DNA from: Rallus limicola
Taxonomy: Eukaryota; Chordata; Aves; Gruiformes; Rallidae
DNA: 64,000 nucleotides
NCBI GenBank assembly: GCA_022605955.1
Contig: JAKCOZ010000002.1
Coordinates: forward strand, 71,280,783 to 71,344,782
Direction: 5' to 3'
The notes beneath the pieces were generated by a model. The model searched no databases and had not been told where the DNA came from. It was given only the letters and a program-made list of their open reading frames with translations. Position 1 is the first letter of the stretch. Each line of letters starts with the position of its first letter. Position numbers and translations under genes: made by a program. Positions 36,641-50,629 of this stretch are shown here, piece by piece.

Positions 36641-38128
36641 CTCAGAAAATTATTTCCTAATAGTTTCAGATTCTCTCATTTAGTGGAGAGTATACATTTT
36701 GTACAGGTGCTGGCAACTTATATATTGTAGGTGTACTTACTCTCATTCAAATGAGAAATCCGAGGATGCTGCCAGGTGGGAATGCTCTTTAAGGCACATG
36801 AGCAATGAAATCTAATAACAAAGGAACTGAGTTTATCTGAATATTGAGAAGTAGTACTTGGGAGAAATTTAGTCTGTAATATGAGCGAGTGTGCTAAGAA
36901 ACATTCAGTACAAAGCCCTCATACAGAAGCATTGGTCATACTGTTTATTTGTCTTTCATCATGACCTTAAAAAATTATGATCCTACTTCTCAGTTTCAAC
37001 CTAATCTGACAGTACAGGGGGTGAAGTTACTAAGTCCCTACAGGTTCTGTGAAAATGTGATCTTGGGAAAAAGAAAGAGATTCTGCTTGAGCTGGGGGAG
37101 TGCTGCAACTGATCCCTCATTACACAGCAGAGCATCCACACTGGAGGAAAACAAGAGCTGTTTTGACCTAGAACGTTATTAGGGACAGGAGAATCCAAGC
37201 AAACATGACAAAAAGTCATTGGTTGTTTTGTTAAATATGAAAATTTAATTTACATTTTGTAGTTTTGTTTTCATCTTTTACTGTGAAAAGCTAAAATTAA
37301 GAACCTGGAGTTGAGGCTCTGTATTACCAAGAACCACTCAGCTCTGTTCTATTGATTTAAATGAAAGCAAGATGGTTGCATTATATTGTTGTATAATTTC
37401 TAGCCTATTTGGTTTTGCGGTTCACTGAAGCAAATACACAAGAGAAAGACAACATTGTTACTGAGGCCGTGTGTAAAAGCACAGTACCAGGAGGTGCAGT
37501 GACGCTGTAACTAAAATTTACTGTTGCTGAGAGATGCTGGATGATGCTATTGCAGGTTTGCAGTTTCTTTTATCTACCCATAGCAGCAATGTTCTTTTGA
37601 AAAAATGTGTTTAATGTCATCAGTGGTCACTTGACAACTCTGCTCTGCATGAATCTCGGAGTCAGTTTTAGGAACAGCAGGTTAAATGTTCACATTTGCA
37701 CAAGTTATTGGATAGTGCCAGCTTCCCAGAGCTCCTGCAGTCTGAAGAGGCTTACTTTCTACTTCAACACGAGGCTCTCCAGCCACCAGAACAGTTTCCT
37801 ACATTAATTTTGTTGGGAAATGCCTCATTTAGGCATCCTTATTTCATTTCCTCAACAATTTTTTGGCTGCTTTCCTGAATGAAAATACATATGCACAAAA
37901 AAAATGTAGTATGGAAATAATCATAAGAATGACTTCTGGCTGGAATGATACTGCATTTACAACTTGACTTTTTAAATGCTCTGAAATGTCAACTTAGAAG
38001 GCTGAAAAGAACATCTTCTGTAATAATACATGTTCTTACAAAATAGCATTCAGTGTTCGCCCAGCTGTTGAAAAAAAAGGCTGCCTCCCCAAACTCACAT
38101 ACATTCTATAAAAGCTTCACTGGAACAG

Positions 38129-38880
38129 GTCAGTTATTGTTTAGTTGAAGAGGGAGAAAGGTAGAAAGAGATTAGATTTAAAATAGAGTTCTGTTGATCT
38201 TTAATCTGCAGGACACTTCTTTGTTAAGGAATATGAAGTATTCTCTTCTTCCAGTTTTAAAAATCCTGGCAATGCCTGTGTAAATGTCTTTATGTTCTGC
38301 TCCATGTCATGGGTTGGAATATCCTGGCAGCAGTGGGCCTTTGGTCAAGACATAGGTCTGCAGGATGGGTATTCCCAGATCTCACGTTGATTCTCTCAGA
38401 TTTTTTTCTGCCTTATTTCTCCATCTATTAATTGGGGATAATGGAATAAAAGTGGTACATAGTATATACAGTAACTATTGTGGTCTTGTGCCAGGTGCTG
38501 CTGTCCTTACATTTTTTAATATTCTCCAAGGTTTGGAACAGTCATATTCAGATTTTCAGCAATGTAACAAGAGTTTTTTCACTGTAAAAAATGCTTTGAA
38601 CTAACATAAGTCCCAAAGTGCTCAACAGTTGGCCAATTATTTTATTTAGCTTAAGTCAAGGGTTTAAACCAGTTAGACTATTTTGATTGTAAGATTTAAT
38701 TAATTTAAATACATTTCTCTAAGTCCACCGAGGTTATTAATTTTCTATGGGTGAATAAAAACTTCCAGTCAGCAAAGTGTGAGTGATTAAAAGCCAAATG
38801 CTAAACTCTAAAATCTTCAGTGAAACAAGTTATTCATTAGTTGAAGAAGGAGAATGATAGAGATAAGATTTAAAATAGTT
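38129..38880 (+). repeat. diverged direct repeat of about 55-60 bp, copies 700 bp apart
   Basis: The first copy (38129-38188) and second copy (38826-38880) share GTTATT, TTAGTTGAAGA, GGGAGAA or AGGAGAA, and AGATTTAAAATAG in the same order. The spacer is unique, and the copies differ by substitutions and short gaps. It may be an old segmental copy or two copies of an unnamed repeat. Confidence 0.6.
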
Positions 38881-39243
38881 AGAACTGTATAGACAGACAT
38901 CCATGATTGGAAATCTCTTGATAAAAATTCAGACACAAGCTTGTTTTTTTACCTGCAAGTGCTAAGGAAATATAAGGATGTTTTTATCAGAGATCTATTA
39001 CAGATTGTCTATTAAAAAAAAACCCAAACAAACCAACCTCTAACTATTGCTCTGTTCTGTATTCTGATGGGCAGGATGCTTGCATGAAACCTGAGAAAGG
39101 CAAGTTTGAGTCCTCACCTTGTCTGTGTTAGATCAGCAGTGCAATTTGTTCCCTGCATTTTGGGTGAGTGTCCTGACTGTCATGTTCCCATCTGTGATGT
39201 GGTCACAGATACTCTCTAGTGAAAATGCAGATGACCTGAGTTT

Positions 39244-39441
39244 CAGGTTAGATTAGATATTAAGGGGATTAGATACATAAGAGAGAGTGGTGAGGTGCTG
39301 GAACAGGCTGCCCAGAGAGGTGGTGGATGCCCTATCCCTGGGGGTGTTCAAGGCCAGGCTTGGAGCTTGGTGGACCTGCTTGTGGCAGGGGGTTGGAAGT
39401 CTATGATACTTGGGGTCCCTTCCAACCCAGACTATGATTCA
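39244..39441 (+). mobile_element. short CR1 3' fragment, plus strand
   Basis: GAACAGGCTGCCCAGAGAGGTGG, GGGGGTGTTCAAGGCCAGG and GGGGTCCCTTCCAACCCAGA are standard CR1 3' blocks. The tail keeps only one octamer (TATGATTCAT). The first 60 bp are divergent. The 39295-39537 open frame starts inside it and is not a gene. Confidence 0.93.
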
Positions 39442-39444
39442 TAC

Positions 39445-42400
39445 AAAAAGAGAATAGGAAAATCTCTGAGGTCTGAGAAAGCTCCCAGAAGTCTTCCAGG
39501 CCCCCTGAATAATCAGGGGAATTCACAGGGTGGTTAAACCACCCTAATGAGTGATTAACACATAGACTCAACTTCTTCCCCATCTTCGCTGTAGTTGACC
39601 TAGAGAGCCAGAGAGCCGGTGACACTGGAGAAGGTTGAAATCCAAAGGGATGGTGAAATCTTAGTTTTTTCCATCTCTCCTTTCTTTCAAAGCAGAGTGA
39701 CAGAAAAGCCCTTCTGCATTTGTGAAGGCAGCTCATCCCAGCCATTTATTAATCAACCAGTGGGGAGAGCTTTCCTGCTCCTTTGTGCTTCCCAGGGTTG
39801 AAACGTGTCCTGTATATCCAGCAGACATCAGCATAGTGGGTTTTAATTTAAGGATTCTGGAACTTTAAAAGTAAAGTCAGACCCATTTCTTCTTAGTGCT
39901 GTGATTGAGTTAAAAAGCTAGGACTGGAAATGATGAGCAAACAGTAAAAATTTCCACTAACTGCCCAATAAAAAGAAAGATGGGTATCATTTTTACATTA
40001 GTAACTCCTAGGTTATCATAAAGAAAAAATAATTGCATTAAAATTTCAGCTGTTATACTTAGGAAACAATCTTGCCACAGAAGAGGAGGAAATAGTAAAA
40101 GAGGTTGTGAAGCAGGTACAATTTACTATTCAGTTCCTGGAAAATAGATTAGGTGTTTTTTAAATATAAGGCTTTTTATTTTTTCAACCCAGCATATAAT
40201 GTAGCATGAGTATAATGCTAACTAACATCCTGGGCATTATAAAATTTGGAATCTGCTTGACACTGCATAATTTCACACAGCAAAGGGAAATCAGGAGGGA
40301 TTATTTCGGTCCCTTTAAGTTAGACTTGAAAGGTTGTTACCAAGGTCCCCTGCCAGCCAACCTTGCCTTATTCTTTACCTATGGGAGAGAGCTGCAAGCA
40401 AAAACCACCTGGCTGCCTGCCTTTCACAAGCCTGTAGACTGTTTCATGTGGCACCAATGTGTCCTCATAAAATGGCATGCGGTAAGCAAGCAAAGTCTAA
40501 TGTATCAGGAGCTACTATTCTTTGTTTTAGGTTATTTATGAGAAACCAGGGTAAAAAGAGAACCCCCAAACCAACCTTTCCCTTCACTGAATGCCGGTAG
40601 CAGGGCTTGGCTTTGTTTCTAATCTCAACTGGCGATCCCACACCTATTTCATCTACTTAAACACAGATTATTGGCTTTTTAAGAAGACTCATCTAAAATT
40701 ATATACCTGCAAGTATTCATAGTATTTGTCACCCTTTAGACTTTCATGTCATCAAAGTGATAAGAAATGGGTAATCAGGAACTCAAGGGCGAGGTGATGT
40801 ATATTGTCAGGGATTTCTGCTCCACTTTATAAGGAGCTGGGTATGGAGGCTGAGAGAGATTCAGGAGAAGAACCCACAGACTAGTGTCTGCTCCAAGTGT
40901 AGGTGAAGAAGTGCCCAGAGTGGTAGAAACCTATTTACTCTCTGGTTGATTTACTCTTCAGTTAGGCACAATCCCAAGTCAGAGTGACATGAAAACACTG
41001 AAAACGCACGTATTTTGCTAAAGGTCTATAGGCCCTGGTAGCATTAGTTTTACTGCTTGGCTGTGAGATCTATAGAAGTACTCTCAACAGTCTGTGGTTT
41101 TATTTTGCTTTTGGAAATAAGCAATTCTTTAGCTGGTCTCCTATCAAACAGCCACTACAAATCTACAAGAAAGCAGGAAAATGGACTCATTTTATATGCA
41201 TATAATATTCAGGGGGGCTAGTTTTACCAAATAGCTTAATGTAAAATCTCTTTTTTTCCCCAATATCCATGACAAAGGCAGTAAAATAGTGAAGTCTGTT
41301 CTTCATCAATTTTACAGTACACTCATCACCATACTATTGACTATGCACTCAGCTAGCTAATCAGTGTATTGGAAAATTAATTCAGGCAGAGCACTCATTC
41401 AACCGACCTTGCTTCTTACATATGCATTTGGTCTGATTACTGAATTTTCAGAAGCAACTGGATTACTGTCTTCATGTGGACAGCAGGAGTTTGTAGAACA
41501 TGAATATTGCTATATATTTGCAATCTGTGTGGCATTGCGATTCTACTTTAAAAATGATGGCACGGTATCAGACAACTTAAACTGTTATGCAGAAAATTGA
41601 ATTAATAAAGGAGACTGTTCTGCCTCATAGATGCTGTGTTATTTCAGTTATCCTCTGAGAGAGCCTATTTAATTTTGAAGCTTCACACATCTTTTGCACT
41701 TGATTATTATATTAGGGTAGTACTAAGCTAAGATCTGGCCTGGCTTCCATCTGCATAGCAAACGTGCTAACAGATGTTTCCCTCTACTGAGAACAAGGTG
41801 TATGTGAGCATTATGCCCATCTTAGCGATGAGAATCTGAGGTGTAGGGATACGTCTGACAATTGTTCCTGGTTTCACTAGAAATCTGTTACACAACTAGA
41901 AAGAGAATGTGGATTTTCTGAGTCATTATCCTATTTTGTATAGACAGATCATGCTTTATTTGCACATCATTCCACAGTGATGCCTTTCCAGCTTCTGCAA
42001 TTCCCTTGTCAGTGTCCATGGCAATCTCTAGCCTTGCCCTCTCTCTTTTATAACACTCTACCAGTTTGGCTGGGATAGCTGATTGGGAAACAAGAGAAAG
42101 ATGTGCTCTCTGAAGGTGGGAGGCATATCTTGGGACATGAGGGAACACATGTGAGTGAGTCTCCCTTGGTTACTTGTGCTTATGAGCCTTTTATTAACAC
42201 AACTGAAGCATTGACCTACAGTTGCCTTAACTTGATTTTCTCCCACTGAATTTATCATAATCTGTCCATCCTTCATTGGTCTTGAGTTTTCAAAGGACTT
42301 AGTATTTGCAACAAGAAGTGAAAAGTTTCTCTAAGAATCCTGAAATAGTACATCGTTATTTCTGCTGAAAGTAATGATTTGCATTTCACTTCAGTCACTC

Positions 42401-45400
42401 TAATGTACAGTCTGTTGTATGAATGCCGTATGTTCTCCAGCATTTCTGGTTCTGTGCTTGTTTGCCTGGATGATGGGAGCCAAAAAATTTTCTATCAATA
42501 ACATCTAATCTTTGAGGACAATCTCAGATGAACAAGTTAATTGCAATACATGGAGAGCTACAACCTGGGAAAGGATTATCCATTTATTAATAAAACAATC
42601 ACTGCTCATTTTTCAGCAGTTTTCCCTTAACTTGAACTGATACAGAGCTTGCCTAGAAGTAGTTCAGTACCAAAAGGAGGTCAAAATGATTTCTGCAGGA
42701 AAATAGTTTCTTTGGTTTTGCTTACACATACTGTAACTAATAATAGTGTCAATTAATTTGATTTATTTTGTACAGTTTCCAGTTAAACAACTTTTGAGGC
42801 TCCAAGCTTCAATTTGCTGTGTGCAGGCAAGTGGCCTAGTGGCCATCCTCAGTGTGATGAAAAATGCATTTTAATCCCTAAAGCAGTTGGGTGGAAATAA
42901 TTGTAAAATAGTAAAAATATTTGTTAGCAGGTGGTGGACACAGGCTTATTCAAAATGTGTTTCTCAGGGGTAGTGGAGCTGTGTTTTCTTTTCTGTTCTT
43001 TTATTCCCTGGTGTGGACCGCACATAAAAATAGTTCTCTTGCACAATTTGAAAGAAGACATATTCCATGGAGTAGCTTTGTTTTGGCTGTGTGTTGTGGC
43101 AGTTCTTTTACATTGGTTCCTGTTCTGCCCTCAAGCATTGTCACTTGGTTCTTATAATGTTAATTACCTCTAGCCCTTCTTCAGAATCTGAGTAATTTTA
43201 AATGCATTAAAATTACTTCCATCTTGAATGCATATATTAAAAATAAATACACTTGACCCAGGAATTAATCAACAAAGAAATAGGGAACAATGAAGCTAAA
43301 TAGCCTTTTCTTTCCAAGGCTGCATTGTGTATGTTTTGCTCACAGTGAAACTCTTTTTACAGCAACAGTAGTGCCTAACACAGGGCACTAGGGATGTTCT
43401 CTCTTGAGGGAAATGTGGTAGTTTAGACTGAAGTTTGGTTTCTTTTCCCCCTAAATGTTGTGCTTTGCTTTGTGCGGGGATTCAGGTTAGCCCTCTGCCT
43501 GTGTAATACAAGGGCTCAGAGCAGGCCATCACAGAAGTCTTCTTTGATCCCCTAAACTGTATGTCTGTTTAACTGACAGAGTTTAAGTGTAAATGATGTT
43601 AACTATGAATTAAGTCTACATGTGAAGTCAGTAATTCTTAGTGAGGTGACACAAGGTCCGTGGAAATTAGATCCTGTCTCTTGGATGTAAACATGAGAAA
43701 GACCCTTAAGCCTCTACAGAACTCTGAGCCTTTCAAGGCACCCTTGACCATTTCTTCGTACACGATATAGGACCCTCCTTTCTGCACATGGCTGAGCCTT
43801 CCACTGCAGCTCCATGGACTCTTTCATACACATTATTCTTCAGTGATGGTAGTTACTGAGAAAAAAAACCCTTGCTCCTTTCTTTCTGCAGGGTCTCCCT
43901 TTTGTGGTTCTCCTCACTTGACTGGTGGCTCGAGTGTCCACCCCCTCCCTTCCCCTGCCTCTAACCTCATTCATGCCTTGGACCCACATGTCATGTCCTT
44001 GACACGTTGGCAGTAACTGGTCTGCACTCTCTCTTATTTGAGAAAATCCTGGCCATAAAATCACCACCTATTGCATTATAACTTAGCTTGTAGTTATTAA
44101 TATTACTTTAATCGGGACTTCTCACAGAGTAGAAATTCATTCCTGTTCACAATACAGTACATAAAGGATATCCACAAGTATCAAGGTTTTTTTGGCCATG
44201 CTTAGTTTCAATATTTGATTAGTGTTTGGCAAAACAAATATATGCACATGAAACTTCTAACTTCTTATTTTAAAAATTGTGGTTCCACTGACTGCAGACT
44301 TCAAGGAAACCTCCCAGTGGTACTAGAGTAGACTGATACTCCTGGTATAAAAGCCATGTCTGCAGAATTGAACAGTTCTCGCCAAGATTTTAAAGAATGA
44401 GGATTTCACTCTGTATATACAAGGGGATGGAAGGAAAGAACTTTTCCTTAAACCTGGGAATCAGGGAAGGTCAAGAGAGAGGAAACCTAAAACTACTCTT
44501 CCAATAATCTTTACTTAAGATTTATACTGTAGAAGTGTTTTGAAGTTCACCGGGCCATATTTCTGCTGTGCGCAAATACTTTGCAGTTATTTAGACATAG
44601 AAAGTCCAAGTACCCAAGTACCTGCTATCTGCAGTGCTCTGTCCATTGGCTCTGCTGAGTGGGAATACATCTGAGGGGTCTTTCTATAAAGAAGTATCTC
44701 AGTTACTGCTGTTGTATCTTTTTACAAGGTGAGGTGAGAAGATGATAATTGACTCATCTTCTTGTGTACTGAATTTAGAAGTTTAAATAGCATCCTTTAA
44801 TTGGCTTATGCATGAGGTGTCCTAGGTCCCCAAGAAAGTTTCCTGTATAATACAGCAGTGAGAGAGCTGGAAAAAGGATACCACACTGGTCTTGTTTCGA
44901 GGCTCTGATATAAGTGGTGCCTGTTCAAATACGTTATGGCATGGAAATGTTCTTGCTTGCTAGGGAATTACAGGAAGTGAAAATTAGATCATTTCTCGAA
45001 GCTGCTATAAATTACACAGGGGACGGAGGAGGTGGTGTAGAGGGAGCACTCAGCTATTTGAAGATAAATTTCCTTTGCACCAAACCATCCCCTACGTGTC
45101 TCCAATAACTGATTGAAGTGTGAGAGATGTGCGTAAATTATGGTTTCTAAAAGACATGTGAGATTTGGGCCAACTTTGGGCTGATTTTTGCCCCTTTTAA
45201 TGTGTCTCATTTTAAGCATTCAACAGCTTCAAACATTCTTGTCATGGAAGATTGCATGCAGAGTAACTGAAAATCATCCCATTTATTTCCATTTTCAGGT
45301 CTCAGCAACAACATTTCCCTTGATTCTCTCCTGCCCACAAGGTACTGCTTTCTGGAATAATAATTCTGTGGCTTCCACCAGCAGACACATATGCTATTGC

Positions 45401-47290
45401 CTCCCGTCTCTCATCTAAAATCACCGACTGACAGGTCTGACAGAAACAAATAGCAGGTGGGTTGATAGATACTGTGTTTGGATTTGCTTTACTTTATCTC
45501 ACTTCTCCTCCTTTTACTTTTTTTTCTTCTCCTGGTTCAGCACCTTTTCTATGTAATCATTAGGATCACAACTTCCAGGTTGCTGGGTATGTAGTCATGG
45601 GTCACTGTGCTAATATTATCACAGCTGGGGATATAATTTCATGGTACTTCCTCTTGACTATCATGTGCTTTTTCTTCTTTTTTTTCCTTTTGGGTTTTTT
45701 TTTTTTATGCCTCTCTATCATATCCTATTAATTCCTTTACAAAGGAATGTTTTGCAGTTTTTCTCCTTTGCAGTATTTCAGGATAGGCCAGCAGCGTGCC
45801 AAATGGCTTCTAGATCTCTTGCTATTTTAATTCTCTTCTCAATAGGTGCACTTTTGTAGATGCCAATAGATCCCATCTGTGCCCCAGCTGAAATATTACA
45901 AATGACGCAGATTAAGACTACATGTTAGCAGAAATACCTGAGGGAACTTGGGAAGATCTGCTTTTAAAATCTGCTGGATATAGTCTCTTCTCTGAGAGGA
46001 GGGGCATCTGGGCAGGCCACAAAGATCCTTGGCTTCAGAATTTACCCCCTCTGTGCATTGGTGTTCAGATTTGGGAAGTGAGTTCACAATTGTTAATATT
46101 TGTCTATTTTTACAGCTTCTTTGTTCCTGGACAAAGCTGCCTAGAACCATTATAGCCTTATATCTAAAATGAACATTTTCCCATGTATTTTCTTATACCC
46201 TTCATTAATGAAGGAAACACAGTTGTATCAGATACAAAATTTTTGTGCACAGTTGATGAAATTCCTCTAAAATGATTAAAATGACATGTCATATAAAATA
46301 ATTAGTAAGACCTAGTAGTAATACCATCTAATTGCATAGCACTTTTCCACCACAGTTGGTGAAAGACCTTATCTGGAATGAAGGATTAGTATCTCTGTTT
46401 TGCAGAAGGTACTGAGGCAGAGAGCATTTGACGGCTGTCTTCAAGATGACAGAAGTAAACAGTGACATGAATTGAATACAGGTGTCATCTGACACATTAC
46501 TGGGATTTCTGGCAGTGGAAATTGGATATGGAATCAGAATGAAATCTTGTAATTTTGTGGTGCTTGGAGGTAATCATGGGCTTAGTGTCTCTGTGAGAGA
46601 TACAAGAGAGGAACTGTGATACGCACCTTGAGACAGTACAAGAAGTTTCTTTTTACTTTGTTTACTATGTATTCATGGAGAAATTGCAGTTTTCTGAGAG
46701 GAGTGTCCATTTAGGAGTTTATCTGTATGTTATGTCACGTCTCGTTCCTCCTTGTCACTCCTTTAGCTAAAGCCAGGAGGTGTATGAGGCTCATGCTTGT
46801 GAGGTGTTTCAGTTCAAATTGCCAGCAGGGAAGAAGTTCCACTCATTGCTATTACACTGATGGATTACCTTCTGCTCCAAATGTGTGAAAAGGTTATTTC
46901 AGAAAAAGATCTGTTTTTTTTCTAGCTGTTTAACAGTGCCAGGCATACTGTATGTAACAAAATAAGTATTCTTCATCATGAAGATGGATCTGTGGTTTTT
47001 AGCTTTGAATCATGATTCAAAATAGCACAGTCCTTTCCCTGTGGCAGAGTGGAGGCTGCACAGGAAGCTCTTGGGGAGCCTTGGTGGTTTGTTTCTCTTT
47101 CTTTTCTGCTTTGCTTCTGTTCTGATCGGAGAGCCTGGCATGTCTTTGCTTTTTCAATTTTAAGGATCATTTAGTGCTCAAAGTGTTTGAAGATCAGTTC
47201 TAAAACTCAGAGGTGAGAGGCTAGGGAGATGTAGCAGTACGTTTGTGCTGTCCTGTCAAAATCAGATGGAGGGGGGATGAAATGGAAGAA
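39445..47290. other. unique AT-rich sequence, inferred intron
   Basis: No repeat is recognised in almost 8 kb. Frames near 41888-42276 (-), 42921-43173 (+) and 45896-46155 (both strands) have no protein character. Confidence 0.6.
40200..40500. promoter_or_regulatory. candidate conserved noncoding element
   Basis: This is unique, balanced-composition sequence with few low-complexity runs, between AT-rich flanks. It includes GGGATTATTTCGGTCCC (40297-40313) and GGCATGCGG (40473). The plus frames 40206-40541 and 40334-40600 overlap it in different phases and look non-coding. Confidence 0.2.
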
Positions 47291-47298
47291 TAACCTAC

Positions 47299-47366
47299 CG
47301 AAACACTTTCCTTGAGGATGCAAAACCTGCTGAAGTGGGAAAGCCTGGCTGCTTGATAGCAGCTTC
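47299..47366 (-). CDS. putative 68-nt exon of the minus-strand gene
   Basis: The 3' splice site is strong: a long pyrimidine tract ending CTTCTTTTCTTCACAAG, then G. The donor, TTTCG|GTAGGT, is acceptable. All three frames are open. The frame required by the chain starts in phase 0, encodes EAAIKQPGFPTSAGF then ASSRKVF, and leaves two bases (CG), which with the first base of 24418-24481 make an arginine codon. The next exon in the model lies about 23 kb away, so exons between them may have been missed. Confidence 0.36.
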
Positions 47367-47739
47367 CTTGTGAAGAAAAGAAGACTGAAAGTTTGTAAGT
47401 AGGGTAAGGAAGAAAGAAGCACAAAGTCTAGATGGGGATCAGAGACTCCCATTTCAGTGTCCTCTTTTGGCACAGAAAACAAAAGCTGATGCTGACAGGT
47501 TCAGTGGATAACAAGGACTCTACATCATAAACCCTCAGATTCAAAGCTGAAATAAAACTTCAAAAGGAAAACTGCAACATAAAATAGTTAATTATTTTTA
47601 AAGTACTTTAGACTCCCATAAACCTGTATAGAAGTTCTCTGGAACAGCACAGAAGTTTTTTTTCTTCCTTTGCTAACGAAGATAAACATTTATATTTAGT
47701 TGCTTTGGCATTTTTGCAGGGCAGTTTGGGGCCATCTTA

Positions 47740-48070
47740 TTAACTAAGATTGCAGTCAATTATCTGCTTTATTGAGTATTTGTTTTCATTTGAGTGATCG
47801 TTGTACTGCTTGCTGGATAAATTTTATGTGGTGAGGAAACTCATTAGAGCTCTTCCTATACCTGCTTGCCTACAGTCTTACTCATCTGAAACTGAAAAAT
47901 CCAACTAACGTGATTTGAATTTGATTGGAGCTGTAAACCAGTTGCAGCTACCTTTCCTTCATTAAAATGTGGAAAAGTATGTGCTTGTTTTCATTATAAT
48001 TTATAATTACGTCTTCTTTTCGCTGCTTGATGCAAATTGGAACTGGCCTTTATTCTGACATAGAAGATAC
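47740..48070. promoter_or_regulatory. candidate conserved noncoding element
   Basis: The stretch holds GTCAATTATCTG, TGAGTGATCG, ATAATTACGTC and other A/T-core transcription-factor-like words with retained CpGs (47800, 47910, 48011, 48021). No repeat and no frame are visible. Confidence 0.22.
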
Positions 48071-48074
48071 AGCA

Positions 48075-50590
48075 TCACATCAACAACTTTATTTTATCTC
48101 ATGAAACAGATGGTGAAGATCACAGAGATTTCCAAGAAAAGACAATGTAATTTCAGTGCTAAATTACCCTTGCTGAAAGGCCTTGCCTCCAGGAGTTGAT
48201 AGGGAATACAACTTTATGGTGTATTCCTTGTTCAAAGCTAGGCTTAGCACACCAGAGGCTAAGAAAGATTGAATCTTTGCTTCATATTGTTGTTCGAAGT
48301 GTGAAAATCAGACCATGGTGTAGTCATTGGGAATTTCACTGCTGATTTCAGTGGGCCTTCATTCACTCAGTGGTTTTGGCAATTTGTTACCATGTGTAAA
48401 GTAAGTGAAGAAATAAAGTGATCAGGTGGAAAATTCCTGAGCTATTGAAGCCAGAGGAAAAGCTTTCCTGGTATGCTAAGGATGATTCATCCCTCTTCTG
48501 TGTTGGAGTGCAACTGCCATTCTGGGTCTTCATTTCTCTCTGGGTCTTCATTTATCTCTAGGAGATAAACGATAGCTGCTTCTGCTCTGGGACAAACAAG
48601 AAAGCAGAAAATGGACAGTCAAGGTTTTATGACAAGAGAATGTTAAGTCATGATGTGAAGTGCCTACAGTCCTGATTTCAGAGGAAATGGAGTTTGTATT
48701 TAAGTGAGTATTTTCTGAACCGCTAGAAGGACACACTCTAATGCAATAGGGGTATAGGTAGGCTCCTTTGTTCCCCAAGTCACCTGACAAAAAAGGCTGT
48801 TTAGGCATAAACATTCTGGGAAAGTGAGATTTGCAAACTGTACAGCAATTGAGAGCAGAATCATATTCTAGAGCCTTACAGAAAACCAGTCTGGCCCTGG
48901 GAAAAAAAATAGAGTTGCTTTTTAAGAAGGGAACCTAAATGTTGGAAGTCCTCAACTGCTGCAGAAGACAGACACATAGGCAAAGACCATGAACCAGATA
49001 CTAAACATGCACTTTGTTAGATCTGTACTCAGACAGGGGGCCACTGTGAGCTGCAGAAATATGATTTCAGGATGAGGTGGGCACCTGGTAACAAGATATT
49101 TACTCTTAGGTGCCCACCAGTCATCTGTGTCTGTCAATAACTGGTTAGAGACTGCCAAAAACTGTCAAGAAACTTGGAGATAGCACAGCATCCAGTGAAG
49201 TCAGCCTGCACGTGCCCAGCTAGGATGCTGTTTGCAGATGAATGTCTCTGCAAGTAATTATCCTGCGGAGAGGCCAGGGTGATTTAAACACTCCTCTGAT
49301 GGATTACAACTTGTGGTTTGTGATGCAGCCTATCTAATTGAAGTAGCATGCCATTTTCAGTAAGCCAGAAGCAATACTGGGTCATGTAAATATGAAAAAA
49401 AGAAGGCACCAAAGAACTCCCCAGCAGTTGTTTGTGTGTTGGTGGCTCAGTTTTTGATGCTGTTCCAGCTGAACTTTTTTAATCAGAAACCTGCCAGGGC
49501 TCATGCCAGTTCTCCTGCCCGACCTCCTCAGCAGGCTGTCTGTCACCACTTCAGAGCAGAGCATTCCAGGTTTCCAGGTCAATGGTTCTCGGTGGTTCAT
49601 CTATCACTTTTATATTGAGAGGTTGCAATAAATTGCTGCAAATTTATAGACTGACTTAATCAGGATTTTCTGCTTTATACATAATTTTTTGAAGCAGGGT
49701 GAAAGTTACGTTTTTCCTTGCATCTAATTATGATTAAGATTGGTTTTTAGAAGTCTGCTGGGGATCTTTCTACATTTGTGTAAGTGCAACAGTTTTAAAT
49801 TAATTTATTTTTCTAGTTTAGAGATTGTGTCCAAAACTTCACAAACTTAGTTTGAATTTATCCAACTTAACTTTAGGCAGTTAATTGAGACACCTAATTT
49901 AGGAGCATCTGCCTATCTCATTAAGTTCCCTTTCTGGTTAGTATAGACAGAATCCAAATAACATCTGAATTGCCTTCTGTATCTGGATCCCTTTCCTTAC
50001 AGCAGAGGAGAAACCTGGAATGAGATTAAGTGACAGAAGTTAGGAGCCATGGGTCTGTGCCTAAAATCCAGTTCATGCGTTTAGATTTAGATAGCTGATT
50101 TAGTTGATTTTCTACTCCACTGAGCACTCAGTGGTTCGTTGAGGTCTTATTTCTCTGTTCTGGATAAATTGGACAAACATTTTCATGTAGTTCCTTTGAT
50201 ATTTCTGCAGCAAAGCAGTGAAGGATGGAGGAGAGAATTGCCACTTTTGAAAATCAGGCCACTGACCTCTCTTTACATGGTTTTAGAACCTTAGCTTTAG
50301 TCAGGTAGCTTGGAAAATCACTCATAAAGTTGCAGTAGGTATGTGTAAAGAGGATCAGGTTACATAAAGGTATGTACATAATCATACTGAGTTGAGCAAT
50401 AGTTTCTTTAACCGTTTCTCTCAGTGGTAGAGTTTTGTTAAATGAAGTGTGAAGTTGTTCTTAAAAATTATTTTCACCTTTTGCTTGACTTTATGTGATA
50501 TAGCTAAAATGATGGCTTGTGGACATTTCTAACAGATGAGTGTTTTCTCCAGTCTTTGTTCACCTGTGAAGGTGACAGGGTTGCAAGTTG
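48075..50590. other. unique sequence, inferred intron
   Basis: It holds the 18-bp tandem duplication and a 32-nt exon look-alike at 48784-48815 (minus) whose length would break the phase of the chain. Nothing else is seen. Confidence 0.6.
48522..48557 (+). repeat. 18-bp tandem duplication
   Basis: CTGGGTCTTCATTTCTCT is followed directly by CTGGGTCTTCATTTATCT, one mismatch between copies. Confidence 0.9.
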
Positions 50591-50596
50591 CCTCAC

Positions 50597-50623
50597 AAGT
50601 ACCCGCTCCAGCTTTTTTATCTG
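50597..50623 (-). CDS. putative 27-nt coiled-coil microexon
   Basis: The acceptor ends CATTTCCAAATCAG and is followed by CAG, so a NAGNAG choice is possible. The donor is TACTT|GTGAGG. In phase 0 it encodes nine residues, QIKKLERVL, with leucine/valine spacing typical of a coiled coil. It carries one CpG. It enters and leaves in phase 0, so it could be a cassette exon. A 27-nt block is too short to be convincing on its own. Confidence 0.3.
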
Positions 50624-50629
50624 CTGATT

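Larger units (their letters stand above)
33835..39240. other. unique sequence, inferred intron
   Basis: A somewhat GC-richer stretch at 35260-35640 has three overlapping plus frames without recognisable domains. Local duplications are listed separately. A 28-nt exon look-alike is at 36741-36768 (minus). Confidence 0.6.
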
